Assembly (NCBI RefSeq): GCF_019204005.1
Contig: NZ_JAGSPA010000002.1
Location: 186,001 to 250,000, forward strand
Source of the DNA: Pacificimonas pallii
Lineage (GTDB): Bacteria > Pseudomonadota > Alphaproteobacteria > Sphingomonadales > Sphingomonadaceae
Length of the DNA: 64,000 nucleotides
Reading direction: 5' to 3'
Part shown: piece after piece, positions 29,790 through 40,193 of the stretch
Layout: every line of letters starts with the position of its first letter
How positions within the stretch are numbered: the first letter of the stretch is position 1
Notes under the pieces: model-generated
The model's database searches: none
Seen by the model: only the letters and a program-made list of their open reading frames with translations
What the model was told of the DNA's origin: nothing
Made by a program: the position numbers and the translations under genes

Positions 29790-30134
29790 TCAGACCTCAT
29801 ATTCAGGGACGATCGGCGTCGGCTTTGGCGGCGCCGCGGCGGTCAGGCGAAGGGCTTCGGCAGCCTGCGCCATGTTCACGGCATCATCGGCCACATCATC
29901 CTCATCGATGAGAACTTTCTGCATGCCCGTGACCAGCACCTCGTTTAGATGCTTCGGCTTCACCTTCTCGGCGGCGATTTCGCGCAGCGCAACGACCGGA
30001 TTCTTGTCGCGGTCCCGCTCGACGGTCAGGTCCGCGCCCGAAGAAATCTGACGGGCACGCTGTCCTGCCAGCAGAACAAGGTCGAAACGGTTCTGGATCT
30101 TGTCGACGCAATCTTCGACGGTAACGCGCGCCAT
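29790..30134 (-). CDS. rpoZ: DNA-directed RNA polymerase subunit omega
   Basis: This 114-residue omega helps assemble beta' and contributes to ppGpp binding. The conserved N-terminus [29 protein letters not shown] and the [10 protein letters not shown] segment are present, followed by an alphaproteobacterial acidic/proline-rich tail. ATG 30134 gives the standard MARVTVEDC start. It is on the same strand as relA/spoT with a 77-bp gap. Confidence 0.96.
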   Translation of the reverse strand: MARVTVEDCVDKIQNRFDLVLLAGQRARQISSGADLTVERDRDKNPVVALREIAAEKVKPKHLNEVLVTGMQKVLIDEDDVADDAVNMAQAAEALRLTAAAPPKPTPIVPEYEV

Positions 30135-30201
30135 GGGCGGACTCCGAAAGCTGATTCTGGTAGGAAAATTCGTCTTTGGCAACTAGGGGGCAGGGTGCCT
30201 C

Positions 30202-30858
30202 ATGTCAAGCAAAAGCCCCTTTCCGATCCTTCACGAGGATGCCGAGCTACTGGTTATCGACAAGCCCGCCGGGCTTGCCGTGCACCCAGGGCCGAAGACG
30301 CCGCGCAGCCTTGAGGATCACCTCGACGATCTGCGGCTTGGCTTTCAGCGGAGGCCGTCGCCCGCGCACCGGTTGGACCGCGATACGTCGGGTTGCCTGG
30401 TGCTGGCACGTAACCCCAAGGCGCTGAAGCGCATGCACGGCCTGTTCGAGGCGGGCGCGGTCGCGAAAATCTACTTGGCGCTGCTGAACGGCATTTTTGA
30501 AGGCGAAGGCGAGATCGACGCGCCGCTGACGAAAATCAGCAGCAAGGAGAAGGGCTGGCGCATGGTCGTTACAGCGCCGGACATGAAAGGCGCAAAGAAA
30601 GCGATGACCCGCTGGCGCGCGCTGGAGGTGCGAGACGGAAAAACCCTCGCCGAGTTCCGCCCTCAGACCGGCCGCACCCACCAGCTCCGCATCCACGCCG
30701 CGCACGCCCTCGCCCCCATATGCGGCGATCCCGTCTACGGCGACGGCGAGGGGGCGATGAAACTGCACGCCGCCCGCATTGCATTCGACTGGCGCGGCGG
30801 GCGGCGGGTGGAGGCTGAGGCCGAGCGCTCGTTTTTTGACGAGCTGAGATCGCAATGA
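30202..30858 (+). CDS. RluA-family RNA pseudouridine synthase (no S4 domain)
   Basis: This 218-residue enzyme has the catalytic HRLDRDTSGCLVLAR motif and FRPQTGRTHQLRIHAAH. The sequence begins directly at the catalytic domain (LLVIDKPAGLAVHPG), so it lacks the S4 RNA-binding domain of RluC/RluD and is closer to RluA/TruC or RluE-like stand-alone enzymes. The target RNA is unknown. It is divergent from rpoZ. Confidence 0.92.
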   Translation: MSSKSPFPILHEDAELLVIDKPAGLAVHPGPKTPRSLEDHLDDLRLGFQRRPSPAHRLDRDTSGCLVLARNPKALKRMHGLFEAGAVAKIYLALLNGIFEGEGEIDAPLTKISSKEKGWRMVVTAPDMKGAKKAMTRWRALEVRDGKTLAEFRPQTGRTHQLRIHAAHALAPICGDPVYGDGEGAMKLHAARIAFDWRGGRRVEAEAERSFFDELRSQ

Positions 30859-30894
30859 CCGATCACGCATGGACCCCCAGCATCCGCTAGCGAC

Positions 30895-30960
30895 ATGCGG
30901 GCACGGACGGTGCGGGTCAATGGACTGGAGTTTGACATGGTGGAGGCCGGACCGCTGGCG
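30895..30960 (+). pseudogene. Possible remnant of an alpha/beta hydrolase start
   Basis: The first 22 codons from ATG 30895 read as RARTVRVNGLEFDMVEAGPLA, closely like the N-terminal strands of epoxide-hydrolase-type alpha/beta hydrolases, where a hydrophobic strand and HGFP normally follow. Here the likeness stops abruptly where the convergent mlaA coding sequence ends. It may be the leftover of a gene truncated by deletion. The stretch is short, and chance is possible. Confidence 0.25.
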
Positions 30961-30961
30961 A

Positions 30962-31735
30962 TCACTCGTCCTTCGCGAAGTCCTCCACAGGTTCGAAGTC
31001 TTCCATTTCTTCAAAGCCATCTTTCGCGACAGGCGGATTGCCATCGAAAATTTCCGCGGTTCGGCTCTGGATGTACGCCGATTTGATCGTCGCATAGGGA
31101 TCGAAGGCGTTTTCGATCAGCGGATCCGCGGTTTCCACCAGACGTGCCCGCAGTTCAATGACCTCACCGCCCGTCACGCCGAGACGTTCCGTTCCCGACA
31201 GGTTCAGCGTGCGCTCCTGAAACCGTCCCCACGGGTCGGTGACGCTATCGAGGCCAAAGCCGGCGGCATCACGCAGGCTGGACGGGCCCAGTAGTGGCAG
31301 CATGATGTAGGGGCCGGACGGAACGCCCCAAACGGCGAGGGTCTGTCCAAAATCCTCTTCCTGCCGCTCCAGGCCCAGTTCCGCGGCGCGATCCGCGAAG
31401 CCCAGAACACCATAAGTGGAATTGATGGCGAACCGGTCGACAGCGCGGAAAGCCCGCTTGATTTTCCCCTGTAGCAGGGCATTCATGAAACTGAGCGGCT
31501 CGTCGACATTATCGAGCGCATTTGTAATGCCGGTGCGCGCCGGCTTTGGCACGACAGCGCGATATCCCTTGGCAACCGGCTTGATGACGGCCTTATCGAC
31601 CGCATCGTTGAAGCTGTATATCGCGCGGTTGAAGCCTTCGGCGCTGTCGCCCTCTTGATAGGCCGCAGGTGTCGTCGCGCAGGCGCCGAGAAGGGCGAGA
31701 ACCGGGAAAGCCTTGATATGGGGTCTGATTTGCAT
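30962..31735 (-). CDS. mlaA: MlaA family lipoprotein (VacJ)
   Basis: This 257-residue outer-membrane lipoprotein removes phospholipids from the outer leaflet of the outer membrane and passes them to the MlaC-MlaFEDB system. The start at ATG 31735 gives a short signal peptide with lipobox LLGAC. The core motifs FNRAIYSFNDAVDKAV, RFAINSTYGVLGFADRAAELG and LPLLGPSSLRDAAGFGLD are typical. The C-terminal tail is very acidic. mlaC, often adjacent, is not present here. Confidence 0.93.
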   Translation of the reverse strand: MQIRPHIKAFPVLALLGACATTPAAYQEGDSAEGFNRAIYSFNDAVDKAVIKPVAKGYRAVVPKPARTGITNALDNVDEPLSFMNALLQGKIKRAFRAVDRFAINSTYGVLGFADRAAELGLERQEEDFGQTLAVWGVPSGPYIMLPLLGPSSLRDAAGFGLDSVTDPWGRFQERTLNLSGTERLGVTGGEVIELRARLVETADPLIENAFDPYATIKSAYIQSRTAEIFDGNPPVAKDGFEEMEDFEPVEDFAKDE

Positions 31736-31809
31736 TGAGGCGTCCTTCGGATGGGGGACAATCCTCCTAGACCTGCGCAAATAGATGGTCCAGATGGTCC
31801 TGTTCCCGA

Positions 31810-31837
31810 TTGACACATAAAGAATTCTTTATATGTT
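31810..31837 (+). promoter_or_regulatory. Promoter with 16-bp operator palindrome between -35 and -10
   Basis: TTGACA (31810-31815) and TATGTT (31832-31837) lie 16 bp apart. The spacer is filled by the perfect palindrome ATAAAGAATTCTTTAT (31817-31832). A repressor bound there would block RNA polymerase. The gene downstream encodes an ArsR-type regulator, so autoregulation is likely. The predicted transcript start falls at about 31844, next to the ATG at 31845. Confidence 0.6.
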
Positions 31838-31844
31838 GATTTCG

Positions 31845-32777
31845 ATGACGACCTTGATCGATATGTTCCGGGCGCTTGCCGACCCAACCCGCCTTCGCAT
31901 CGCAAGGCTGGCGCGGAATATGGAACTGACCGTCGGCGAACTCGCACATGTTCTGGATCAGTCGCAGCCGCGTGTTTCGCGTCATGTCCGGATACTCGCC
32001 GAAGCCGATCTGATCGACCGCCGCAAGGAGGGCAGCTGGGTTTTCGTTCGCTTCGCCGATGGCGAGCTCGCCGCCAGCGCTGGCGCCATGCTTGCGCATG
32101 AAGGCGATCCGGAGGGCGATGTCGCGCGGCTGGAAGCCGTCCGCGCAGATCGTGTCGCTGCGGCGGAGGACTATTTCGCGCAGCACGCGAGTAATTGGGA
32201 CCGGCTCCGCATGCTTCATGTTTCGGATAATGAAGTCGAAACGGCGATCCAGGACATGCTTGCGCAGCGTCCGCTGGGCGCGCTGATGGATATCGGCACC
32301 GGCACCGGGCGCATGCTGGAACTGCTCGCCCCCAAGGCCAGGTCGGCGATTGGCATCGACAGGAGCGCGGAAATGCTGCGCGCCGCCCGCGGCAAGTTGG
32401 AGGCAGCGGGTCTGGGACATTGCCCGGTCAGACAGGGGGACATGTTCGCGCTGCCTGCCCGTGATGCCAGCGTGAACACAATCGTGTTGCACCAGGTTTT
32501 GCATTTCGCGCACCGGCCGGAACTCGCGATTGCCGAGGCCGCGCGTGTCCTCGCGCCCGGCGGACGCCTGCTGGTGGCCGATTTCGCACCGCATGATCAC
32601 GAGGAACTGCGACGCGACCACGCGCATGCCCGGCTGGGCTTTGCGGACGACGCCGTAAATGAATGGATGGCGCAGGCGGGTCTGATCGCCAATGTGCCGG
32701 AGCATCTGGAAGGAAAGCTGACCGTGACGATCTGGCTGGGCGAAAAGCCCGCTTTGGAAGCGGAAAAGGCGGCATGA
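31845..32777 (+). CDS. ArsR-family regulator fused to SAM-dependent methyltransferase (SahR-like)
   Basis: Residues about 1-85 form an ArsR winged helix (FRALADPTRLRIARLAR, QSQPRVSRHVRILAEADLI). Residues about 130-300 form a class I methyltransferase fold with the SAM-binding MDIGTGTGRMLELL. ArsR-methyltransferase fusions beside methionine-cycle genes include SahR, an S-adenosylhomocysteine-sensing repressor described in Proteobacteria; I infer the same role. I prefer ATG 31845 over ATG 31833 because the latter lies inside the predicted -10 box, which would make the mRNA nearly leaderless. metF follows with a 4-bp overlap. Confidence 0.85.
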   Translation: MTTLIDMFRALADPTRLRIARLARNMELTVGELAHVLDQSQPRVSRHVRILAEADLIDRRKEGSWVFVRFADGELAASAGAMLAHEGDPEGDVARLEAVRADRVAAAEDYFAQHASNWDRLRMLHVSDNEVETAIQDMLAQRPLGALMDIGTGTGRMLELLAPKARSAIGIDRSAEMLRAARGKLEAAGLGHCPVRQGDMFALPARDASVNTIVLHQVLHFAHRPELAIAEAARVLAPGGRLLVADFAPHDHEELRRDHAHARLGFADDAVNEWMAQAGLIANVPEHLEGKLTVTIWLGEKPALEAEKAA

Positions 32778-33700
32778 CGGTCGCTCAGCCCCCAGAGTCC
32801 AAACGTGCATATGCAGGGCCCATGTTTGCCGACCTTGCCGGCGATATCGATGTTTCTTTCGAATTTTTTCCGCCGCGCACGGACAAGATGGAAGAAAGCC
32901 TGTGGAAGGCCGTCACAACGCTTGAGCCGATGCGGCCAAAATTCGTCAGTGTGACTTATGGCGCTGGCGGTTCCACGCGTGACAGGACGCATGCCACTGT
33001 GGCGCGCCTGGTGAAGGAGACATCGCTAACGCCTGCAGCGCATCTGACCTGCGTGGATGCAAGCCGCGGTGAAATCGATGAAATCGCCGACGCCTATTGG
33101 GAGGCGGGCGTGCGCCACATCGTCGCGCTGCGCGGCGATCCTCCGCGTGAGGGAGAAGCGTTTCGCGCGCATCCTGAGGGATACGACTGCGCGGCAAGCC
33201 TGGTCGAGGGTCTGAAGAAGCGCCATGATTTCGAGATTTCGGTGGCGGCATATCCGGAACAGCATCCGGAATCCGGCTCGCTCCAGTCCGACCTCGATAA
33301 TCTGAAGCGTAAGCTGGACGCAGGCGGAACGCGGGCAATTTCGCAGTTCTTTTTCTCCGCCGACGCCTTCTTCCGCTTTCGCGACGCAGCGGCTGCGGCC
33401 GGTATCGATGCGCCGCTCGTGCCTGGCATATTGCCGGTCAGCAATTTTGCGCAGACGCGCAAATTCGCCGACGCGAACGGCACGGATTTGCCGGGCTGGC
33501 TGGAGCGGCTGTTCGAAGGCCTTGAGGATCATCCGGACGCACGCAAGCTCGTGGCGGCGACAGTGGCCGCGGAAATGTGCCGCCGACTATATGCGGGCGG
33601 GATTCGCCACTTCCATTTTTACACGCTGAACCGGGCAGAACTTAGCTATGCGATCTGTCACATGCTTGGCATGCGGCCATCAGCAGGAGGCGCATCATGA
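32774..33700 (+). CDS. metF: Methylenetetrahydrofolate reductase
   Basis: This 308-residue FAD enzyme makes 5-methyl-THF, the methyl donor for MetH. VSFEFFPPRT carries the catalytic Glu; VTYGAGGSTRDRT, HLTCVD and VALRGDPP are family motifs; HFYTLNRAEL closes the barrel. It starts at ATG 32774, overlapping the regulator stop, and ends overlapping metH part 1 by 4 bp, so supply and use of methyl-THF are in one operon. Confidence 0.96.
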   Translation: MTVAQPPESKRAYAGPMFADLAGDIDVSFEFFPPRTDKMEESLWKAVTTLEPMRPKFVSVTYGAGGSTRDRTHATVARLVKETSLTPAAHLTCVDASRGEIDEIADAYWEAGVRHIVALRGDPPREGEAFRAHPEGYDCAASLVEGLKKRHDFEISVAAYPEQHPESGSLQSDLDNLKRKLDAGGTRAISQFFFSADAFFRFRDAAAAAGIDAPLVPGILPVSNFAQTRKFADANGTDLPGWLERLFEGLEDHPDARKLVAATVAAEMCRRLYAGGIRHFHFYTLNRAELSYAICHMLGMRPSAGGAS

Positions 33701-34733
33701 GCATTCGCAGCGATTTCGACGCGTTGAGGCGCGAGCGCATTCTGATCAAGGACGGGCCCTATGGTACCGCGATCCAGAATCGAAAATTGACCGAGGCCGA
33801 CTATCGCGGCGACAGCGGGCTGACCGCGGACCAGAGGGGGAATAATGACCTGCTCAATTTGACGTGTCCCGATCTGATCCGCGAGATTGCGGATGAGTAT
33901 CTCGATGCGGGCGCGGATATTCTGGCGACCAATACGTTTAACGCGACGAAAATCAGTCAGGGCGATTATGACGCCGAGCATCTGGTCGGCGATATCAACC
34001 GGTCGGCAGCGCGCGTCCTGCGTCAGGCGGTCGATGCCCGTCAGGATGGCAGGCGCCGTTTCATCTGCGGTGCGGTTGGCCCGACCAACAAGACGCTCAG
34101 CATCTCGCCAGACGTCAATAATCCGGGATTCCGCGAAGTCGCTTTCGACGGTGTGAAGGCGGTTTACCGCGAGCAGATCGACGCGCTGGTCGAGGGCGGT
34201 GTGGACATCATTCTGATCGAAACGGTCTTTGACACGCTAAACGCCAAGGCGGCGGCGATGGCGGCGATGGAAGCGGGTGACGATCTGGGCCGCGATCTTC
34301 CGGTAATGCTGTCCATGACGCTGACGGATATGGCGGGGCGCAATCTGAGCGGTCAGACGGTCGAGGCGTTCTGGTATTCCGTGCGGCATGTGAAGCCGCT
34401 GACGATCGGGCTCAACTGTTCCTTTGGCGCCACGGAATTGCGCCCGCATGTTGCCGCGTTGGCGAAAGTCGCCGACGCGCCGGTGATGGTGTATCCCAAT
34501 GCCGGCCTGCCCAATGAAATGGGCGAGTATGACGAGGCCGCCGAGACGACCGCCGCGCTCGTGAAGAGCTGGGCCGACGAGGGGTATGTCAACGCGCTTG
34601 GCGGCTGCTGCGGCACCACGCCTGAGCACATTGCCGCCATGTGTGCGGCCGTCAGGGGCGTCGCCCCGCGCCAGTTGCCGGATATGGCCGCGGCAATGCG
34701 CCTGTCCGGTCTCGAGCCCTTCACGGTGGCGGC

Positions 34734-34737
<4 letters not shown>
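33697..34737 (+). CDS. metH: Methionine synthase, homocysteine-binding module (split MetH part 1)
   Basis: This 346-residue protein equals the N-terminal homocysteine S-methyltransferase domain of MetH. It has the zinc ligands GLNCSFGA and the [10 protein letters not shown] pair of Cys. [10 protein letters not shown] marks the start of the barrel. The remaining MetH domains are encoded by the next gene, which overlaps by 4 bp. Splitting at this point is usual in sphingomonads and rhodobacters and is not a frameshift: each part has its own start. Confidence 0.95.
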
Positions 34738-37346
<2,609 letters not shown>

Positions 37347-37455
37347 CGCGCACCCAAAACGTCTGGCTGTCAGTTTTGATCGCCGCACCGGTTTCGCGAC
37401 CGAGCTGCGCAGGTGCATTTAATGGTGCGTCATTTTGTGCTAGGGAGCACGCAGC

Positions 37456-38043
37456 ATGGGACGGCAAATCAAACCGGAAAAGATGCCAGTTGAGAGGCTG
37501 AGCGACGGTCAGCGCGATGTATTGCGTCTGGTATTCCTACATATGTCATCAAAGGATATCGCCCGCGAAATCGGGATTTCCCCGCATACGGTCGATCAGC
37601 GCGTGAAGCGTGCCATGGGTATCCTGAAAGTCACAAATCGCTGGGAAGCGGCTAGAATCCTGGCGGAAAGTGAAGGCGCGGTCGGATATGATGGCGACCT
37701 GAAACGGTACCAGTCATTGGTATACCAATCGCCGGACATCGACGATGCGGCTGTTGCGGCGTCACCTTCCTCGCATACCGGCCATGGGGGTCGGTACGAG
37801 GAACAGGAGCTACCGGCACCGCAATTTCACGATAGCGCGGCAGCCGCCATACCATCCGATGTCTATGCTGAGACCGGGGGCTGGGCGAGCGGCCAGGTCT
37901 TGCCGCTACCGCAAGGGCGGGGGGCGCAAAACACGCTGAGCATTCCTGTCAGGCTGGCATGGATGATCGCAATCATCATCGGGGTCATGATTGGTTTCGG
38001 TGCGCTGATGGCGGGCGTGGAGGCCTTGGGGCAGATGCTCTGA
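37456..38043 (+). CDS. LuxR-type HTH protein with C-terminal membrane anchor
   Basis: Residues about 10-70 form a LuxR/FixJ helix-turn-helix (LSDGQRDVLRLVFLHMSSKDIAREIGISPHTVDQRV). A long low-complexity linker and one C-terminal transmembrane helix (LAWMIAIIIGVMIGFGALMAGV, about 170-192) follow. There is no receiver or ligand domain, so this would be a membrane-tethered transcription factor. The AGGGAG ribosome site lies in the loop of a small hairpin. It begins the unfamiliar run of genes up to 40487, and I infer that it may regulate them. Confidence 0.82.
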   Translation: MGRQIKPEKMPVERLSDGQRDVLRLVFLHMSSKDIAREIGISPHTVDQRVKRAMGILKVTNRWEAARILAESEGAVGYDGDLKRYQSLVYQSPDIDDAAVAASPSSHTGHGGRYEEQELPAPQFHDSAAAAIPSDVYAETGGWASGQVLPLPQGRGAQNTLSIPVRLAWMIAIIIGVMIGFGALMAGVEALGQML

Positions 38044-38120
38044 CGAGTTCGTGATATTCGGTATCTGGTTGTTCTCTTTCCTTGATCATTCAAGGGCTCG
38101 CAATTGGCGGGTAGAGAGAG

Positions 38121-38489
38121 ATGCGTACAATGCTCAATCAACGACTGGCTGCGGCCCAGAAAGTCGCCGTCCGGCTTCATGCCGCGGAGGAGGCGCTGGA
38201 CGCCGCTCTTGCGGAAACGGCGCATCTGACTGCATCCATGCCGACAGCGCGCGCCGAGGCGGGTGTCTCCGCAATGTTCGGCCAAGACGCGCTGCTGTTT
38301 GCGAACGAAGCCATCAGCGCACTGGTCGCCGCGCGCGGCGCCCTTCTCGAAACGCATCGGAAGCTTGATGAAACCAAGAATCAGATGGGGCTGCGTACCT
38401 ATATGGGTCCAGGCGGCCCGAAGCCAATCCCAACCGGCGGCGAGGAAAGCCAGCCTGTTCGTCTCAGTGTGGTTGGTGAAGCGAGCTAA
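38121..38489 (+). CDS. Hypothetical helical protein
   Basis: This 122-residue Ala-rich protein is predicted to be largely alpha-helical and coiled-coil-like (residues about 5-95), with a Pro/Gly-rich C-terminus. It has no signal peptide or membrane segment. The start has a GAGAGAG ribosome site. No named family is recognised, though similar short proteins follow LuxR-type HTH genes in sphingomonads, to my recollection. It lies 77 bp after the HTH gene and 57 bp before the membrane-protein gene. Confidence 0.65.
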   Translation: MRTMLNQRLAAAQKVAVRLHAAEEALDAALAETAHLTASMPTARAEAGVSAMFGQDALLFANEAISALVAARGALLETHRKLDETKNQMGLRTYMGPGGPKPIPTGGEESQPVRLSVVGEAS

Positions 38490-38503
38490 TCCGCGCTTTG
38501 CCG

Positions 38504-38552
38504 GATCACGTCGCGGTTCCATCCCCACTCCCCTCGGAGTTGCGACGTGATC
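38504..38552 (+). promoter_or_regulatory. Hairpin burying ribosome site and start codon of the 38547 gene
   Basis: GATCACGTCGC (38504-38514) is perfectly complementary to GCGACGTGATC (38542-38552). Pairing can continue inwards through six more pairs (three wobbles, then U-A, C-G, C-G), so that UUCC 38517-38520 pairs with the GGAG ribosome site at 38536-38539. The GTG start (38547-38549) sits in the right arm. The loop is about 15 nt. There is no T tract, so it is not a simple terminator. It looks like a translational off-switch. Confidence 0.55.
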
Positions 38553-38999
38553 TACACCTGGGTTTTGCCCCTCATCTTTTGGAGTGTCCTTGCCCTATGT
38601 GGGCTTTACAGCCTCAAACATGGCGGCCCTTTGGAGCGCCGCGTTTTCGTGGCCATCCTGGTGCTGGCGGCAAGCCAATTGCTGTTCAGCCTGTTGACGG
38701 ACGCGAAATACGAATCGACGGAAATGCTGGCTCTCGTGCCGGACATGGCGCTCGCGATTTACCTGATGGTGATTGCCCTGACGACGGACAGGTTCTGGCC
38801 TTTATGGGCCGCAGCGTTTCAGAGTGTGGCCGTGCTGACGCATCTGGCCGTTCTTGCGATGCCGCACATGATGCCAACAGCCTATGCTGTGGCACAGGGC
38901 CTGTGGCTATACGGCGTGCTGATCGCGCTCGTGCTCGGGATACGATCAGTGAAGACCGGCGTGACCAACCCGGTGGACGGGAGAGTGTCGCCCTCCTGA
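38547..38999 (+). CDS. Hypothetical polytopic membrane protein
   Basis: This 150-residue protein has about four to five transmembrane helices (near residues 5-22, 33-50, 63-80, 86-104 and 112-130). It starts at GTG 38547 with GGAG 7 bp upstream, both inside a long hairpin. No family is recognised. Its TGA overlaps the inferred CTG start of the RadC-like gene, so translation of RadC probably depends on translation of this gene. Confidence 0.65.
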   Translation: MIYTWVLPLIFWSVLALCGLYSLKHGGPLERRVFVAILVLAASQLLFSLLTDAKYESTEMLALVPDMALAIYLMVIALTTDRFWPLWAAAFQSVAVLTHLAVLAMPHMMPTAYAVAQGLWLYGVLIALVLGIRSVKTGVTNPVDGRVSPS

Positions 39000-39589
39000 C
39001 AAGATTATTCGCGCTTGCGGGCCATAAGCAGCCTCGGGCGCTGGCGACGCGTCTGCTGCTTGATGGTGACGGCCTGGGGGCGGTGATGACAGGAAGCGCC
39101 GCCGCGAAGCCCTCGCAAATGGCTGAACAGCCGGATGATGTGGCTGCGTTCGCCCTCCTGTCGGCCGTCCGTGATCTGATACGGCATACTTTGCGCCGGG
39201 AGGCGATGACCCGTCCGATCATGTCTACGCGCAAGGCACTGCTGGACTACCTTCACGCAGAGATCAGCCACTTGCCCACCGAGCGACTGCTGGTTCTCTT
39301 CCTTGATGACAAGCGGCAGCTCTTGTCTGAGGATGTGCTCGCTTATGGCGATGTGGGTGTGGTGGAAGCGTCTCCGCGGCAAGTGTTCGGGCGAGCGCTT
39401 CGGCTGGGAGCCGAGCGGATCGTTCTTGCCCATAATCATCCCTCCGGAGATCCTGCGCCGAGCCCGGAGGATGTTCGTGTGACCCGGCAATTGGCGACGC
39501 TGGGTAGACGCCTCAATGTGACCCTGGAGGATCACCTGATCATCGGTCGGCGAGGCTGGTTCAGCTTGCGGGCATCGAATCTGATATGA
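38996..39589 (+). CDS. RadC/JAB-domain protein, inferred CTG start
   Basis: The product has the RadC (MPN+/JAB) core: PTERLLVLFLDDKRQLL, then the metal-binding LAHNHPSGDP (about residues 144-153) and DHLIIG. RadC-family proteins are called DNA repair proteins, but their activity is not established. Homology to the family N-terminus (TRLFALAGHKQPRALATRLL) extends upstream of the first in-frame GTG/ATG (39083/39086). The frame there holds no ATG, GTG or TTG short of a codon that would swallow the whole upstream gene. CTG 38996 overlaps the previous stop as CTGA, with GGGAG upstream, so I take it as the start (197 residues). Confidence 0.8.
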   Translation: MTRLFALAGHKQPRALATRLLLDGDGLGAVMTGSAAAKPSQMAEQPDDVAAFALLSAVRDLIRHTLRREAMTRPIMSTRKALLDYLHAEISHLPTERLLVLFLDDKRQLLSEDVLAYGDVGVVEASPRQVFGRALRLGAERIVLAHNHPSGDPAPSPEDVRVTRQLATLGRRLNVTLEDHLIIGRRGWFSLRASNLI

Positions 39590-40176
39590 CGCAGCAGTCG
39601 ATCGACATCGAGGTACTGACATCCGCATTTTCAGAGGTGATGCCTTGCGAGCGTGCGAGGTCATTGGCGATCAATGCGCTTGAAGGCCTCAAATCACTCC
39701 CGGGCGTTTTGGAAAGTAGCAGTCTCGCCCTGACTGATCTGAAGCTGGATACGGCCGCAATCGCGGTCGTGCGCCAGCTTGGTACCGAAATGCGCCGCAG
39801 CCTGGCGCGTTCCTTTGCCGGACAATCCATGCGCGAGCATGCAAAGGCTTTCCACGAATATGTGTTGCTGTTGCGTACGTCGCTGAAATGTGAAGAGGTA
39901 CGGTTGTTACTGTTCGACGCCTGTCATTCCCTCACCGCCGACATCTCGTGCCATTCACATGATGTCCGTTCGGAGACGCCGGTATTTCGGGATATTGTGC
40001 AGCAAACCCGTCTGGCCCGCGCGCAATCATACATGCTCGTCCATCACGAGCCGGCGGACGTGTCCCGCGTATTTATAAATAGGCTGACGACCTGCTGTTT
40101 GTCCGCCGGGCTCGTCCCATTTTCAACCGAATCGGAGCCTTTTCCACGATTGCAACGCAGCGTTAGCCGAATATAG
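39586..40176 (+). CDS. Degenerate RadC/JAB-like paralogue
   Basis: This 196-residue protein overlaps the RadC-like gene by 4 bp (ATGA). Residues about 102-175 follow the RadC pattern: EEVRLLLFDACHSLTADI matches the core strand pair, and MLVHHEPADVSRVF sits where LAHNHPSGDPAPSP lies in the upstream protein. The HxHPSxxD metal site is therefore lost. The N-terminal half is helical, as in RadC. It is probably a non-catalytic partner, for example in a heterodimer like other MPN+/MPN- pairs. The homology is my reading and has not been computed. Confidence 0.65.
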   Translation: MTQQSIDIEVLTSAFSEVMPCERARSLAINALEGLKSLPGVLESSSLALTDLKLDTAAIAVVRQLGTEMRRSLARSFAGQSMREHAKAFHEYVLLLRTSLKCEEVRLLLFDACHSLTADISCHSHDVRSETPVFRDIVQQTRLARAQSYMLVHHEPADVSRVFINRLTTCCLSAGLVPFSTESEPFPRLQRSVSRI

Positions 40177-40193
40177 TCTCCTCCATCTGAGAG

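Noticed and set aside
31736-31845. Cobalamin or SAM riboswitch ahead of the metF-metH operon
   Set aside because: The region is too short for a cobalamin riboswitch, and the promoter elements place the transcript start at the coding sequence.
38504-38552. Intrinsic terminator interpretation of the long hairpin
   Set aside because: No T tract follows the stem on the plus strand, and the right arm contains a start codon with a correctly spaced ribosome site.
38498-38999. Long TTG-initiated version of the RadC-like gene covering the whole membrane-protein gene
   Set aside because: The upstream frame has no RadC similarity and would overlap a 150-residue frame with clear membrane helices.
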